64,000 bases of DNA from DASUBN01 sp036000105 (GTDB lineage Bacteria; Pseudomonadota; Gammaproteobacteria; Natronospirales; REEB76). The position numbers and the translations under genes are program-made. The notes below the pieces were generated by a model. It did no database searches and had not been told where the DNA came from. It saw only the letters and a list, made by a program, of their open reading frames with translations. Of the stretch, positions 8,995 through 19,118 are shown piece after piece. Within the stretch, counting starts at the first letter, position 1, and each line of letters opens with the position of its first letter. Where the stretch lies: the NCBI GenBank assembly GCA_036000105.1, contig DASYGE010000004.1, forward strand, positions 67,118 through 131,117. Direction: 5' to 3'.

Positions 8995-9161
8995 GGCTGC
9001 GCTCCGCCACCGCGCTTCCGCTTCAGTTCTGCGAGTTGCCGGCGCAGGCGCCGGCCCGGAAGCACGGCGTTCACGCTCAACACCAGGGCCGCGATGCCGT
9101 AGGCGGGCCACACGTAGGCGGCATAGCCGCCCATGGTCAGGAATTCATGCCAGGAACTCAT
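8991..9161 (-). CDS. ccmD: Haem exporter accessory protein CcmD
   Basis: CcmD is a tiny one-helix membrane protein needed to release holo-CcmE from the CcmABC complex. I read a 56-residue frame beginning MSSWHEFLTMGGYAAYVW, with a membrane helix (about residues 11-33) and a basic tail with RRLRRQ and KRKR. This is the usual CcmD layout, including the aromatic-rich start and the GGYAAYVWPAYG segment. The start overlaps the end of ccmC and the stop overlaps the ccmE start (ATGA), exactly where ccmD is expected. Confidence 0.93.
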   Translation of the reverse strand: MSSWHEFLTMGGYAAYVWPAYGIAALVLSVNAVLPGRRLRRQLAELKRKRGGGAQP

Positions 9162-9910
9162 GTGCGCTCCACCATCTCACGTGCCCATCCCGCATCCCGC
9201 TCCCGCTCGAGTATCTCGCCCTGGATGCGCTTCAAGAGGCAGGCGGCGAAGAACAGGGTGAAGCCGGCGATCATGATGAGTAGTGGCACCAACATGGCCG
9301 CGGATATGTCGGAGCCGCTACCTACGAACACCGTGGGCCCCTGATGCAGGGTGTTCCACCATACCACCGAGTAATGGATGATCGGCACGTTCACGAGACC
9401 GACGAGCGCTAACACCGCTCCCGCCCGTTCGCCACTGCGCGGATCTTCATAGGAGCGGCTCAAAGCCATGTAGCCGAAGTACAGGAACAGCAGGATCAAC
9501 TCCGAGGTGAGGCGCGCGTCCCAGACCCAGTAAGTACCCCACATGGGCTTGCCCCAGAGGGAGCCGGTGATGAGCGCGAGGAACGTGAAAGAAGCACCGA
9601 TGGGCGCTGCCGCAGCCGCCACCGCATGGGCGAGCTTCATGCGCCACACGAGACCGACTCCCGCTGACAGTGCCACCAGGGTGTAGCAGGACATGGATAA
9701 CCAGGCACTGGGCACGTGGATGTAGATGATGCGGAAGCCGTCGCCCTGCTGGTAATCTGCCGGTGCATACCACAGGCCGCCATACAGGCCCGCAGCGAGG
9801 CACGCCGCGGCGGTCCACCCGCACCAGGGCGCGAGCCGTCCTGCCAGCCGGTAGAAATACGGCGGCGAGGCCAGACGGTGGAACCAGACCCAACTGAGCT
9901 TGGACATCAT
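9158..9910 (-). CDS. ccmC: Haem exporter protein CcmC
   Basis: CcmC loads haem onto CcmE. The 250-residue product is a six-helix membrane protein with the WWD-type motif WGTYWVWDARLT (residues 124-135) and the conserved flanking histidines His65 (YIHVPSAW) and His179 (IIHYSVVWW). The frame is open far upstream, but the ATG at 9910 overlaps the ccmB stop in ATGA and gives the normal length. A second ATG follows directly at 9907. Confidence 0.96.
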   Translation of the reverse strand: MMSKLSWVWFHRLASPPYFYRLAGRLAPWCGWTAAACLAAGLYGGLWYAPADYQQGDGFRIIYIHVPSAWLSMSCYTLVALSAGVGLVWRMKLAHAVAAAAAPIGASFTFLALITGSLWGKPMWGTYWVWDARLTSELILLFLYFGYMALSRSYEDPRSGERAGAVLALVGLVNVPIIHYSVVWWNTLHQGPTVFVGSGSDISAAMLVPLLIMIAGFTLFFAACLLKRIQGEILERERDAGWAREMVERT

Positions 9911-10575
9911 GACTCCAGGCTGACGCGCAAGGCGCCGGCGATGGCGAAGGGCGCGAGGCTTAAACCCAGCACCAGCAATGCACCGAGAAGATAGAGCGCA
10001 CCGGCGGGATCCTCGCCACGGGCCGCCTGAGCCGCCGCTTGCGCACCGAAGATGAGCACCGGCACTGCCAGGGGCAGCACCAGTATCGGCATCAGCATGC
10101 CGCCCTGCTTCAGGTTCACCGTGAGGGCCGCGCCGATGGCGCCCAGGAGACTCAAGCTCAAGGTGCCGAGCAACAGACTGAAAGCGAATACGCCCATGGC
10201 GCCGGTGGGATACGCCAAGAGCATCCCCATGAGGGGCGAGAGGATCACCAGCGGCAGGCCCGTGGCCAGCCAATGGGTGAAGATGCGGGTGAGTGCTTGC
10301 ACTTCCATAGGAACCGGCGAGAGCGCCAATTGTTCCAAGGCGCCGTCTTCGTAGTCGCTCTTGAAGAGACTCTCCTGCCCCAGCAAACCCGCGAGCAGCG
10401 CCGCCACCCACACTACCCCGGGGGCGATGCTCTGCAGCAAGTCCGGTCGGGGCGTGAGCCCCAGGGGGAAGAGTGCCGTCACCAGGATGAAGAACATGGC
10501 AGGCGTCAGGAGTTCTCCGCGCCGGCGGAAGGCGAGCCGAAGATCCCGGCGGATCAAGGCCATGACGGCTCTCAT
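9907..10575 (-). CDS. ccmB: Haem exporter permease CcmB
   Basis: CcmB is the membrane subunit of the CcmAB ABC complex that uses ATP to release haem-loaded CcmE. The 222-residue product is hydrophobic with about six membrane helices and the conserved early region LIRRDLRLAFRRRGE, followed by FLLGQESLF-type sequence (LLGQESLFKSDYEDG) and LEQLALSP. Length is typical. It overlaps ccmA upstream and ccmC downstream by four bases each, so the three genes are translationally linked. Confidence 0.95.
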   Translation of the reverse strand: MRAVMALIRRDLRLAFRRRGELLTPAMFFILVTALFPLGLTPRPDLLQSIAPGVVWVAALLAGLLGQESLFKSDYEDGALEQLALSPVPMEVQALTRIFTHWLATGLPLVILSPLMGMLLAYPTGAMGVFAFSLLLGTLSLSLLGAIGAALTVNLKQGGMLMPILVLPLAVPVLIFGAQAAAQAARGEDPAGALYLLGALLVLGLSLAPFAIAGALRVSLES

Positions 10576-11198
10576 GGCGCTGCCCCCAATTCGAGACTGC
10601 GCAGGGGGATGCCCTTGCCCGGCAGCGGCTGGTGGGTGGCCAGCACCACGAGACCTTTCTGTTTGAGGTGTGCCTTCAGGAGATCAGCCACCAGGTCTGC
10701 CCCGGCGGCATCCAGGCTGGTGAGCGGTTCATCCAGGAGCCAAAGTCGGGACCGGGTTGCCAGGAGGCGTGCCAGAGCTGCCCGGCGCTTCTGCCCCATA
10801 GATAGATAGGCGCAAGGCCGGTCGCTGACGTCGATGAGGCCGAAACGGACTAAAGCTTCGTCCGCTGTAATCTCTGAAGAGTTGTCTGTAATTGATTGAT
10901 AAAAAATGTAATTTTCTCTCGGACTTAGATGGGCTTTCAGACCATTGGCATGGGCAAGGTATAGGAGGGATGCGCGGTGATCGGCACTCCCTCTGATGAG
11001 CTCACCCGCCCAACGTACCTCGCCTTCATCCACACGTCCCAGCCCTGCCAGCACCCGTAACAGGCTGGTCTTGCCGGAACCGTTGGCGCCCCTGAGCTGC
11101 AGGGCCTCACCCGGCTCCAGGCTGAACGAGAGCCCCTGGCAGAGGCGTCGTCCGCCGCGCCAAAGGCCAAGTCCGTGTGCCGAGAACTGGGGGTTCAT
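10572..11198 (-). CDS. ccmA: Haem exporter ATPase CcmA
   Basis: CcmA is the ATPase of the CcmABCDE haem-handling complex. The 208-residue product has a Walker A motif GANGSGKT (37-44), an ABC signature LSMGQ (132-136) and a Walker B motif LWLLDE (152-157), with the short length typical of CcmA. Two things are odd. The start codon lies only seven bases after the 3' CCA of tRNA-Leu, leaving no room for a ribosome binding site outside the tRNA. Residues about 95-113 (ENYIFYQSITDNSSEIT) are encoded by a strongly AT-rich patch at about 10865-10925, unlike the rest of the GC-rich operon. The reading frame is nevertheless intact. Confidence 0.94.
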   Translation of the reverse strand: MNPQFSAHGLGLWRGGRRLCQGLSFSLEPGEALQLRGANGSGKTSLLRVLAGLGRVDEGEVRWAGELIRGSADHRASLLYLAHANGLKAHLSPRENYIFYQSITDNSSEITADEALVRFGLIDVSDRPCAYLSMGQKRRAALARLLATRSRLWLLDEPLTSLDAAGADLVADLLKAHLKQKGLVVLATHQPLPGKGIPLRSLELGAAP

Positions 11199-11205
11199 GG
11201 ATTTA

Positions 11206-11292
11206 TGGTGCCCGGGGCCGGACTCGAACCGGCACGACGATTAAGTCGAGGGATTTTAAGTCCCTTGCGTCTACCAATTCCGCCACCCAGGC
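11206..11292 (-). tRNA. leuZ: tRNA-Leu (UAA)
   Basis: An 87-base class II tRNA with CCA encoded. The acceptor stem pairs GCCTGGG with CCCGGGC (one G-U pair), the anticodon stem AGGGA/TCCCT encloses the loop CTTAAAA with anticodon TAA, a variable arm is present, and the T arm reads GGTTCGAGTCC. It occupies the position of leuZ in the glyW-cysT-leuZ cluster of E. coli. Its 3' end is seven bases before the ccmA start codon. Confidence 0.97.
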
Positions 11293-11350
11293 ATGGGACG
11301 AGACACTATGCAGTAAATGGGCGCTGTCACCGGCCGGACGAGGGTAAAAA

Positions 11351-11424
11351 TGGAGGCTAGGGTCGGAATCGAACCGGCGTACGCGGCTTTGCAGGCCGCT
11401 GCATGACCATTCTGCCACCTAGCC
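11351..11424 (-). tRNA. cysT: tRNA-Cys (GCA)
   Basis: A 74-base tRNA with encoded CCA. The acceptor stem is GGCTAGG/CCTAGCC, the anticodon arm GCGGCCTGCAAAGCCGC presents GCA, and the T loop reads GGTTCGATTCC. It is the middle gene of the conserved Gly-Cys-Leu cluster. It is separated from tRNA-Gly by 142 bases that contain a terminator and a candidate promoter. Confidence 0.97.
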
Positions 11425-11450
11425 CCACCTGAGAGATCGAAAACCCCCGA

Positions 11451-11479
11451 AATCTACCACATGAGGGGGGTAATTTCAG
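11451..11479 (-). promoter_or_regulatory. Candidate promoter for tRNA-Cys / tRNA-Leu / ccm
   Basis: On the minus strand CTGAAA (11479-11474) and TAGATT (11456-11451) are 17 bases apart, each matching four of six consensus positions. They place a start point about 20 bases before tRNA-Cys. A promoter here would be needed if the terminator after tRNA-Gly is efficient. The evidence is spacing and partial consensus only. Confidence 0.4.
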
Positions 11480-11531
11480 GTTTCGTCGCCGAACGTGGCG
11501 GCCGGCAGACGGTTTTCAAGGTCTGTAACAA

Positions 11532-11561
11532 GCAAAAACCCCGGCCCGAAGGCCGAGGTTT
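11532..11561 (-). terminator. Intrinsic terminator after tRNA-Gly
   Basis: On the minus strand an 11-base-pair stem (AAACCTCGGCC with GGCCGGGGTTT, one G-U pair) is closed by the very stable TTCG tetraloop, and its 3' arm runs into a stretch of Ts (GGTTTTTGC). It lies directly downstream of tRNA-Gly and upstream of tRNA-Cys, so it splits the tRNA cluster into two transcripts or attenuates it. Confidence 0.8.
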
Positions 11562-11566
11562 CAAAC

Positions 11567-11642
<76 letters not shown>

Positions 11643-11654
11643 TTGAGACCGGCT

Positions 11655-11682
11655 ATTTTAGGGCCGTCGCCGGTACTGTCAA
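11655..11682 (-). promoter_or_regulatory. Sigma-70 promoter for the tRNA cluster
   Basis: On the minus strand a perfect -35 box TTGACA (11682-11677) and a -10 box TAAAAT (11660-11655) are separated by 16 bases. The predicted start is a few bases before tRNA-Gly, and the whole promoter fits in the 53 bases between pgsA and the tRNA. It is the best sigma-70 match seen in the window. Confidence 0.8.
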
Positions 11683-11695
11683 GTTAAACAGCTCG

Positions 11696-12262
11696 CTAGC
11701 CGTCGCGGCTCAAGTCCGGCCAGGCTGCCAGGAGGTACAAAACCATGGACCAGAGGGTCAATCCCGCGGCCGCGAACAGCAGCACCACCCCGATGGCATA
11801 GGCGTGTATCGGCCCCAGATCGTACTGGAACAGCATGAAGCCGATGGCCAGCATCTGCACCGTGGTCTTGATCTTGCCGACGAACGAGACTGCGATGTGC
11901 TTGCCCACACCCAGCTCCGCCATCCATTCCCTGAGCGCCGAGATGGTGATCTCCCGGCCGACGATGATGATCACGGAGATGGTGAGCCACAGGCGCGGAT
12001 CGTAAGACAGCAGCAGGACGAGCGCGGTGGTCACCATCAACTTGTCCGCCACCGGATCCAGGAACTTGCCGAAGGCGGAACTCTCGTTGAAACGCCGCGC
12101 CAGGTAGCCGTCCAGCCAGTCAGTGATGCCCGCCAGGGCGAAGATCAGGCAGGTGACCGGCGGCGCCCAGGCATAGGGCAAGAGGAATATGAGCACGAAC
12201 ACCGGGATGAGCGCGATGCGCAGCAGAGTCAGCACGTTTGGCCAGGTGAGTCTCACGGACAT
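11696..12262 (-). CDS. pgsA: CDP-diacylglycerol--glycerol-3-phosphate 3-phosphatidyltransferase
   Basis: PgsA makes phosphatidylglycerophosphate, the committed step to phosphatidylglycerol and cardiolipin, in the inner membrane. The 188-residue product carries the complete CDP-alcohol phosphotransferase signature DxxDGxxARx8GxxxDxxxD, from Asp48 to Asp73 (DWLDGYLARR, then FGKFLDPVADK), and several membrane helices. An earlier in-frame ATG (12313) lies inside uvrC. The ATG at 12262, four bases after the uvrC stop, gives the normal N-terminus. The uvrC-pgsA-tRNA order is the one known from enteric bacteria. Confidence 0.95.
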   Translation of the reverse strand: MSVRLTWPNVLTLLRIALIPVFVLIFLLPYAWAPPVTCLIFALAGITDWLDGYLARRFNESSAFGKFLDPVADKLMVTTALVLLLSYDPRLWLTISVIIIVGREITISALREWMAELGVGKHIAVSFVGKIKTTVQMLAIGFMLFQYDLGPIHAYAIGVVLLFAAAGLTLWSMVLYLLAAWPDLSRDG

Positions 12263-12266
12263 GGCT

Positions 12267-14090
12267 TCATTCTTCCGCGTGGAATAATCCGTAGATGCGT
12301 TGTGCCAGCTCACGGCTGACGCCGGGGACGCTGGCGAGATCCTCGACTCCCGCCCGGGTCACCGCCTGCAAGCCGCCGAAATGCTTGAGCAATGCCTGCC
12401 GGCGTTTCGGTCCCAGTCCCGGCACTTCCTCCAGGGGCGAGGTGTTGCGTGCCTTGGCTCGGCGCTGCCGGTGTCCCGTGATGGCGAAGCGGTGGGCCTC
12501 GTCGCGGATCTGCTGTATCAGATGCAGGGCCGGTGAATCCTGTGGGAGTATAAGCGGCGCCTCGCGGCCGGACAAGAAAAGCTGCTCCATGCCCGGCCGG
12601 CGCGTGGACCCCTTGGCCACAGAGGCGAGGGTCACCCCTTCCACCTGCAAGTCCTCCAGCACTTTCTCCGCCTCGTGCAGCTGGCCCTTGCCGCCGTCTA
12701 TGAACAGCACATCCGGCACCAACCCCTCACCGCGCTTCAGGCGCGTGTAGCGCCGGCTCAAGGCCTGGCGCATGGCGCCGTAGTCATCACCGCCCTGGAT
12801 GCCGTCGATGTTGAAACGCCGATAGTCTGATTTGCGCGGACCTTCGGTGTCGAACACCACACAGGAGGCCACGGTGCCCTCGCCCATGGTGTGGCTGATG
12901 TCGAAGCACTCGAGCCGCGAGGGCATCTGTTCCAGTTCCAGGGCTTCCTGCAAAGCCTCGAAGCGCTTGCGCATCCCCGCATCCATGGCGAGTCTGAGAG
13001 CAAGCGCTTGTTCCGCGTTCACCCGCGCCATCTCCTGCAGGCGCCGGCGTTCACCGCGCACTTCCGAGCGCACCGCGACTGCGTGGCCGGCTTGGGTCCC
13101 GAGAGCCGCGGCCACCATGTCTGCATCCTCTATCGCTTCCGCCAGGATGATGTCCGGCGGTATCTCGCGCCCCAGGTAATACTGGGGCAGGAACGCATCG
13201 ATGAGTTCCGCCGCGGTCTCTCCGCCGCTCACCCGCGGGTGGAACGCCTGGTTGCCCAGGTGTCGCCCCGCCCGCACGAACATCACCAGCACACAGGCGG
13301 CGCCGGCACGGCCCGCGGCAGCCACCACGTCGTAGTCTCCCGCATCCCCTTCGATGGACTGATGCGCCGCGGTCTTGCGCAAGCTCGCGATCTGATCCCG
13401 GTAACGGGCTGCCAGCTCGTAATCGGTGCGCGCCGATGCCTCCTCCATGCGCGTCACCATGGAATCAACCACTTCGCCGGTCTTGCCCTGCAGGAAGAGC
13501 GCCGCACTCTCGGTGTCGCGCCGGTAGGCTTCCTCACCGATGAACCCGACGCAGGGCGCGGAGCAACGCTTGATCTGGTATTGCAGGCAGGGGCGGCTGC
13601 GGTTCTTGAAGAAAGTATCGTTGCACTGTCGGAGCTGGAACAGCTTCTGCAACAGGTTCACGGTCTCCCGGGCCGAGTAGGCGCTGGGATAGGGCCCGAA
13701 GTAACGGCCCGCTTCCTTGCGCCGACCCCGGTAGAGAGTGAGCCGCTGGAAGGCCTGGCTGTCATCCAGGCGTATATAGGGATAGGACTTGTCGTCCCTG
13801 AGCACCACGTTGTAACGCGGACGATGCTGTTTGATGAGGTTGTTCTCGAGCAACAGCGCTTCAGTCTCGGTGTGGGTCACCGTCACCTGGATATCGGCGA
13901 TCTGCCCACGCATGACCAAGGTCTTCGGATTCGCCTCACTGGCGCGGAAGTAGCTCGCCAGGCGTTTCTTGAGGCTGCGGGCCTTGCCCACATAGAGGAT
14001 CTCGCCGCGGGCATCCAGCATGCGGTACACGCCGGGCCCGTTGCTCACGGATTCGAGGAAGCGTGCTCTGTCGAAGCCGCTCTCGCTCAT
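12267..14090 (-). CDS. uvrC: Excinuclease ABC subunit C
   Basis: UvrC makes both incisions in nucleotide excision repair. The 607-residue product has the N-terminal GIY-YIG nuclease domain (GPGVYRMLD, then ILYVGKA, residues 18-36), a UVR motif that binds UvrB (about 200-235), the C-terminal RNase H-like endonuclease domain (ECFDISHTMGEGTVASCV, FIDGGKGQL) and two helix-hairpin-helix motifs at the end (EEVPGLGPKRRQALL, LASVPGVSRELAQ). The frame is open further upstream, but the ATG at 14090 overlaps the stop of the glycosylase gene in ATGA and gives the standard length. Confidence 0.96.
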   Translation of the reverse strand: MSESGFDRARFLESVSNGPGVYRMLDARGEILYVGKARSLKKRLASYFRASEANPKTLVMRGQIADIQVTVTHTETEALLLENNLIKQHRPRYNVVLRDDKSYPYIRLDDSQAFQRLTLYRGRRKEAGRYFGPYPSAYSARETVNLLQKLFQLRQCNDTFFKNRSRPCLQYQIKRCSAPCVGFIGEEAYRRDTESAALFLQGKTGEVVDSMVTRMEEASARTDYELAARYRDQIASLRKTAAHQSIEGDAGDYDVVAAAGRAGAACVLVMFVRAGRHLGNQAFHPRVSGGETAAELIDAFLPQYYLGREIPPDIILAEAIEDADMVAAALGTQAGHAVAVRSEVRGERRRLQEMARVNAEQALALRLAMDAGMRKRFEALQEALELEQMPSRLECFDISHTMGEGTVASCVVFDTEGPRKSDYRRFNIDGIQGGDDYGAMRQALSRRYTRLKRGEGLVPDVLFIDGGKGQLHEAEKVLEDLQVEGVTLASVAKGSTRRPGMEQLFLSGREAPLILPQDSPALHLIQQIRDEAHRFAITGHRQRRAKARNTSPLEEVPGLGPKRRQALLKHFGGLQAVTRAGVEDLASVPGVSRELAQRIYGLFHAEE

Positions 14091-14737
14091 GCAGTGGCAC
14101 TCGCGCTCACGAGCGCCCGGGCTCGCTCCACCACCTGCTCGAACATCGGCGTGGTGAGACGCCGGGTCTGGGTGTTGTAGCGGCTGCAATGGTAGGAATC
14201 CAGCAATACCTGGTCACCGGCGAGCTTATGCTCCGCACCATGCTTGAATACATGCAGCTTCGGTTTCAGCTCGAAGGCACGCAGCACGGCTTCATGGGCG
14301 ATGCGACCCAGAGCCAGGAACACACTGCCTGGTTTCGCAGCCTGCAACTCCACCTGCAGATAACGGTTGCACTGCTGTATCTCCGCCGGCAGGGGTTTGT
14401 TGGCGGGGGGCAGGCATTTCACTGCATTGGTTATGCGGCAGTCGACCAACACGAGGCCATCATCCAGAGAGACGGATTCCGGCGCGCTGCCGAAGCCGTA
14501 TTTATGCAGGGTGCGATACAGGATGATGCCCGCATGGTCGCCGGTGAAGGGCCGGCCGCTGCGATTGGCCCCATGCATGCCGGGCGCCAGACCTACCACG
14601 ATGAGCCGCGCCTTGGGGTCGCCGAAAGGCCCCACCGGTGCTGCGTGGTAATCGGGATGCTCGGCGCGCACCCCATCCAGGAAACCCGCGAGGCGCGGAC
14701 AAAGCCGGCAACGGCTGTCGAACGGGACTGCGCTCAT
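14087..14737 (-). CDS. Uracil-DNA glycosylase, family 5 (UDGb-like)
   Basis: A protein of 216 residues in the uracil-DNA glycosylase superfamily. The first motif GLAPGMHGANRSGRPFTG matches the UDGb (family 5) pattern, and four cysteines consistent with an iron-sulfur cluster are visible (CRLCP near the N-terminus, then Cys residues in VDCRITNAVKCLPP). Such enzymes remove uracil, hypoxanthine and other deaminated bases. The start chosen (14737) gives the normal N-terminus; an upstream ATG at 14785 would overlap the response regulator gene. The gene sits between a gacA-like gene and uvrC, a pair that is adjacent in E. coli, which ties it to DNA repair by context. Confidence 0.87.
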   Translation of the reverse strand: MSAVPFDSRCRLCPRLAGFLDGVRAEHPDYHAAPVGPFGDPKARLIVVGLAPGMHGANRSGRPFTGDHAGIILYRTLHKYGFGSAPESVSLDDGLVLVDCRITNAVKCLPPANKPLPAEIQQCNRYLQVELQAAKPGSVFLALGRIAHEAVLRAFELKPKLHVFKHGAEHKLAGDQVLLDSYHCSRYNTQTRRLTTPMFEQVVERARALVSASATA

Positions 14738-14765
14738 GGAGATCCGTACACGTCTGATGCGGAGC

Positions 14766-15431
14766 TCAGGCGCCGCCGCTGCCACCGCCGGGCTTCTCCT
14801 CGATCACGCCGTAGCGCATGGCGAGCCGCGTCAACTCCACATCGTTGTTGACGCCGAGCTTCTGGAACAGACGCGAGCGATAGGTGCTGACGGTCTTGGG
14901 GCTGAGATGCAGCTTGTCGGAGATGGCCTGTACCGAGTGCCCGCCGGTGGCCATGATCATCACCTGCATCTCACGAGATGAAAGCTGCTCGAAAGGCGAA
15001 CCCGAGGAGGTGCGGTTCACCGATTGCAGGGCCATCTGGCGGGCGATCTCGGCGGAGATATAGCGCTCACCCGCCTGTACGCGGCGGATGGCGGTGACGA
15101 TCTCATCGCCGGCGCTGTCTTTGGTGATATAGCCGGCGGCGCCCGCTTCCATCAGGCGCATGGGATAGGGTTCGGCGGTATGCGCCGAGAGCACGATGAT
15201 GCGGGTATCCGGCAGGCCCATGGCCAGCTTGCGGGTAGCTTCCAGGCCGCCGATGCCGGGCATGGACACATCCATGAGGATCACGTTGGGCTTGAGCACG
15301 CGGGCGCGCTCCAAGGCTTCCTCGCCGGAGGAAGCCTCGCCCACCACGCGGATGTCGGTGGTGTCATCCAGGATGAACTTGATGCCGGTACGCATCAGTT
15401 TGTGATCATCCACCAACAAGACACTGATCAT
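14766..15431 (-). CDS. gacA: GacA/UvrY-family response regulator
   Basis: A NarL-type regulator of 221 residues. The receiver domain has the acidic pair Asp8-Asp9 and the phosphoacceptor Asp54 (VILMDVSMPG). The C-terminal LuxR-type helix-turn-helix reads LSSREMQVMIM, then ISDKLHLSPKTVSTYRSR and FQKLGVNNDVELTRLA. It closely resembles UvrY/GacA throughout, including SMPGIGGLEATRK and SPFEQLS. GacA-type regulators, driven by a BarA/GacS kinase, activate small RNAs that titrate CsrA. No kinase gene is in the window. As in E. coli it lies upstream of uvrC, though here with a glycosylase gene in between. Confidence 0.9.
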   Translation of the reverse strand: MISVLLVDDHKLMRTGIKFILDDTTDIRVVGEASSGEEALERARVLKPNVILMDVSMPGIGGLEATRKLAMGLPDTRIIVLSAHTAEPYPMRLMEAGAAGYITKDSAGDEIVTAIRRVQAGERYISAEIARQMALQSVNRTSSGSPFEQLSSREMQVMIMATGGHSVQAISDKLHLSPKTVSTYRSRLFQKLGVNNDVELTRLAMRYGVIEEKPGGGSGGA

Positions 15432-15453
15432 GCATTCTCCCGCTTAGGCCCCA

Positions 15454-16785
<1,332 letters not shown>

Positions 16786-16890
16786 GGCGGGCCCGGCGAC
16801 CGGATGAGCGGGATTGCGGGGCAAAGTCTAGCATGCCGCCTCATGGCCGGCGGCGCGGCGCGCGGGTCAGTTCCGTGACAGCGGCCCGCT

Positions 16891-18468
<1,578 letters not shown>

Positions 18469-18570
18469 GTAGCGACCTGCACCATGAAGATTCTGAAAAG
18501 CGCGCCGGGATACATAGTGCGCCCGTCTTCGGCGCTTGAGAATACAATTGCCCCGGACTCTCTACTTTAA

Positions 18571-19116
18571 ATGTGCGATGCCGGAATGATAATCCTGTTC
18601 AACAAGCCTTACGGCGTGCTCTGCCAGTTCACCGGCGAGGGGCGTTCGACCCTGGCGGACTACATCGATGTTAAGCAGGTGTACCCCGCCGGGCGGCTCG
18701 ACACGGACAGTGAAGGCTTGCTGGTGCTCACGGACGATGGCCGTTTACAGAACCGTATCGCGCACCCCCATCACAAGCTGCCCAAGACCTATCTGGCGCA
18801 GGTGGAAGGCATGCCCGATTCCGACGCCTTGCAGCGCTTGGCTGCCGGCGTCACTCTCAACGACGGCCCCACTCTGCCCGCCCGAGCCCACAGCATCCCG
18901 ACGCCGGACTGGCTGTGGCCGCGCGATCCACCCATCCGTTTCCGCAAGCGAGTGGCGGATTCCTGGATCGAACTCACACTGGTGGAAGGGCGTAACCGCC
19001 AGGTGCGGCGCATGACTGCGGCCGTGGGTCATCCGACCTTGCGCTTGATACGCTGGGCGATAGGGGATTGGACTTTGGCAGGCATCGAACCCGGGAAGTT
19101 CCGGGAAACTAAATAA
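18571..19116 (+). CDS. rluE: 23S rRNA pseudouridine synthase RluE
   Basis: A short RsuA/RluB-family pseudouridine synthase of 181 residues without an S4 domain, which is the hallmark of RluE; the E. coli enzyme modifies U2457 of 23S rRNA. The catalytic block is AGRLDTDSEGLLVLTDDG with Asp44, followed by KTYLAQVEG and EGRNRQVRRMTAAVGHPTLRL. In E. coli rluE is next to icd and nudJ; here icd and aceB lie just upstream and divergent. The ATG at 18586 (MIILFNKPYG) is an alternative start five codons later. Confidence 0.92.
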   Translation: MCDAGMIILFNKPYGVLCQFTGEGRSTLADYIDVKQVYPAGRLDTDSEGLLVLTDDGRLQNRIAHPHHKLPKTYLAQVEGMPDSDALQRLAAGVTLNDGPTLPARAHSIPTPDWLWPRDPPIRFRKRVADSWIELTLVEGRNRQVRRMTAAVGHPTLRLIRWAIGDWTLAGIEPGKFRETK

Positions 19117-19118
19117 GA

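Noticed and set aside
11425..11475. Second hairpin (C-run with G-run) before tRNA-Cys as a terminator
   Set aside because: Only five or six pairs with a loop of about 15 bases; too weak compared with the UUCG hairpin upstream.
12891..14180. 429-residue plus-strand frame antisense to uvrC
   Set aside because: No domain or ribosome site; uvrC motifs on the opposite strand are complete.
18469..18570. Promoter between aceB and rluE (TTGAGA at 18536)
   Set aside because: No -10 element at 16-18 bases; nearest TACTTT is 21 bases away.
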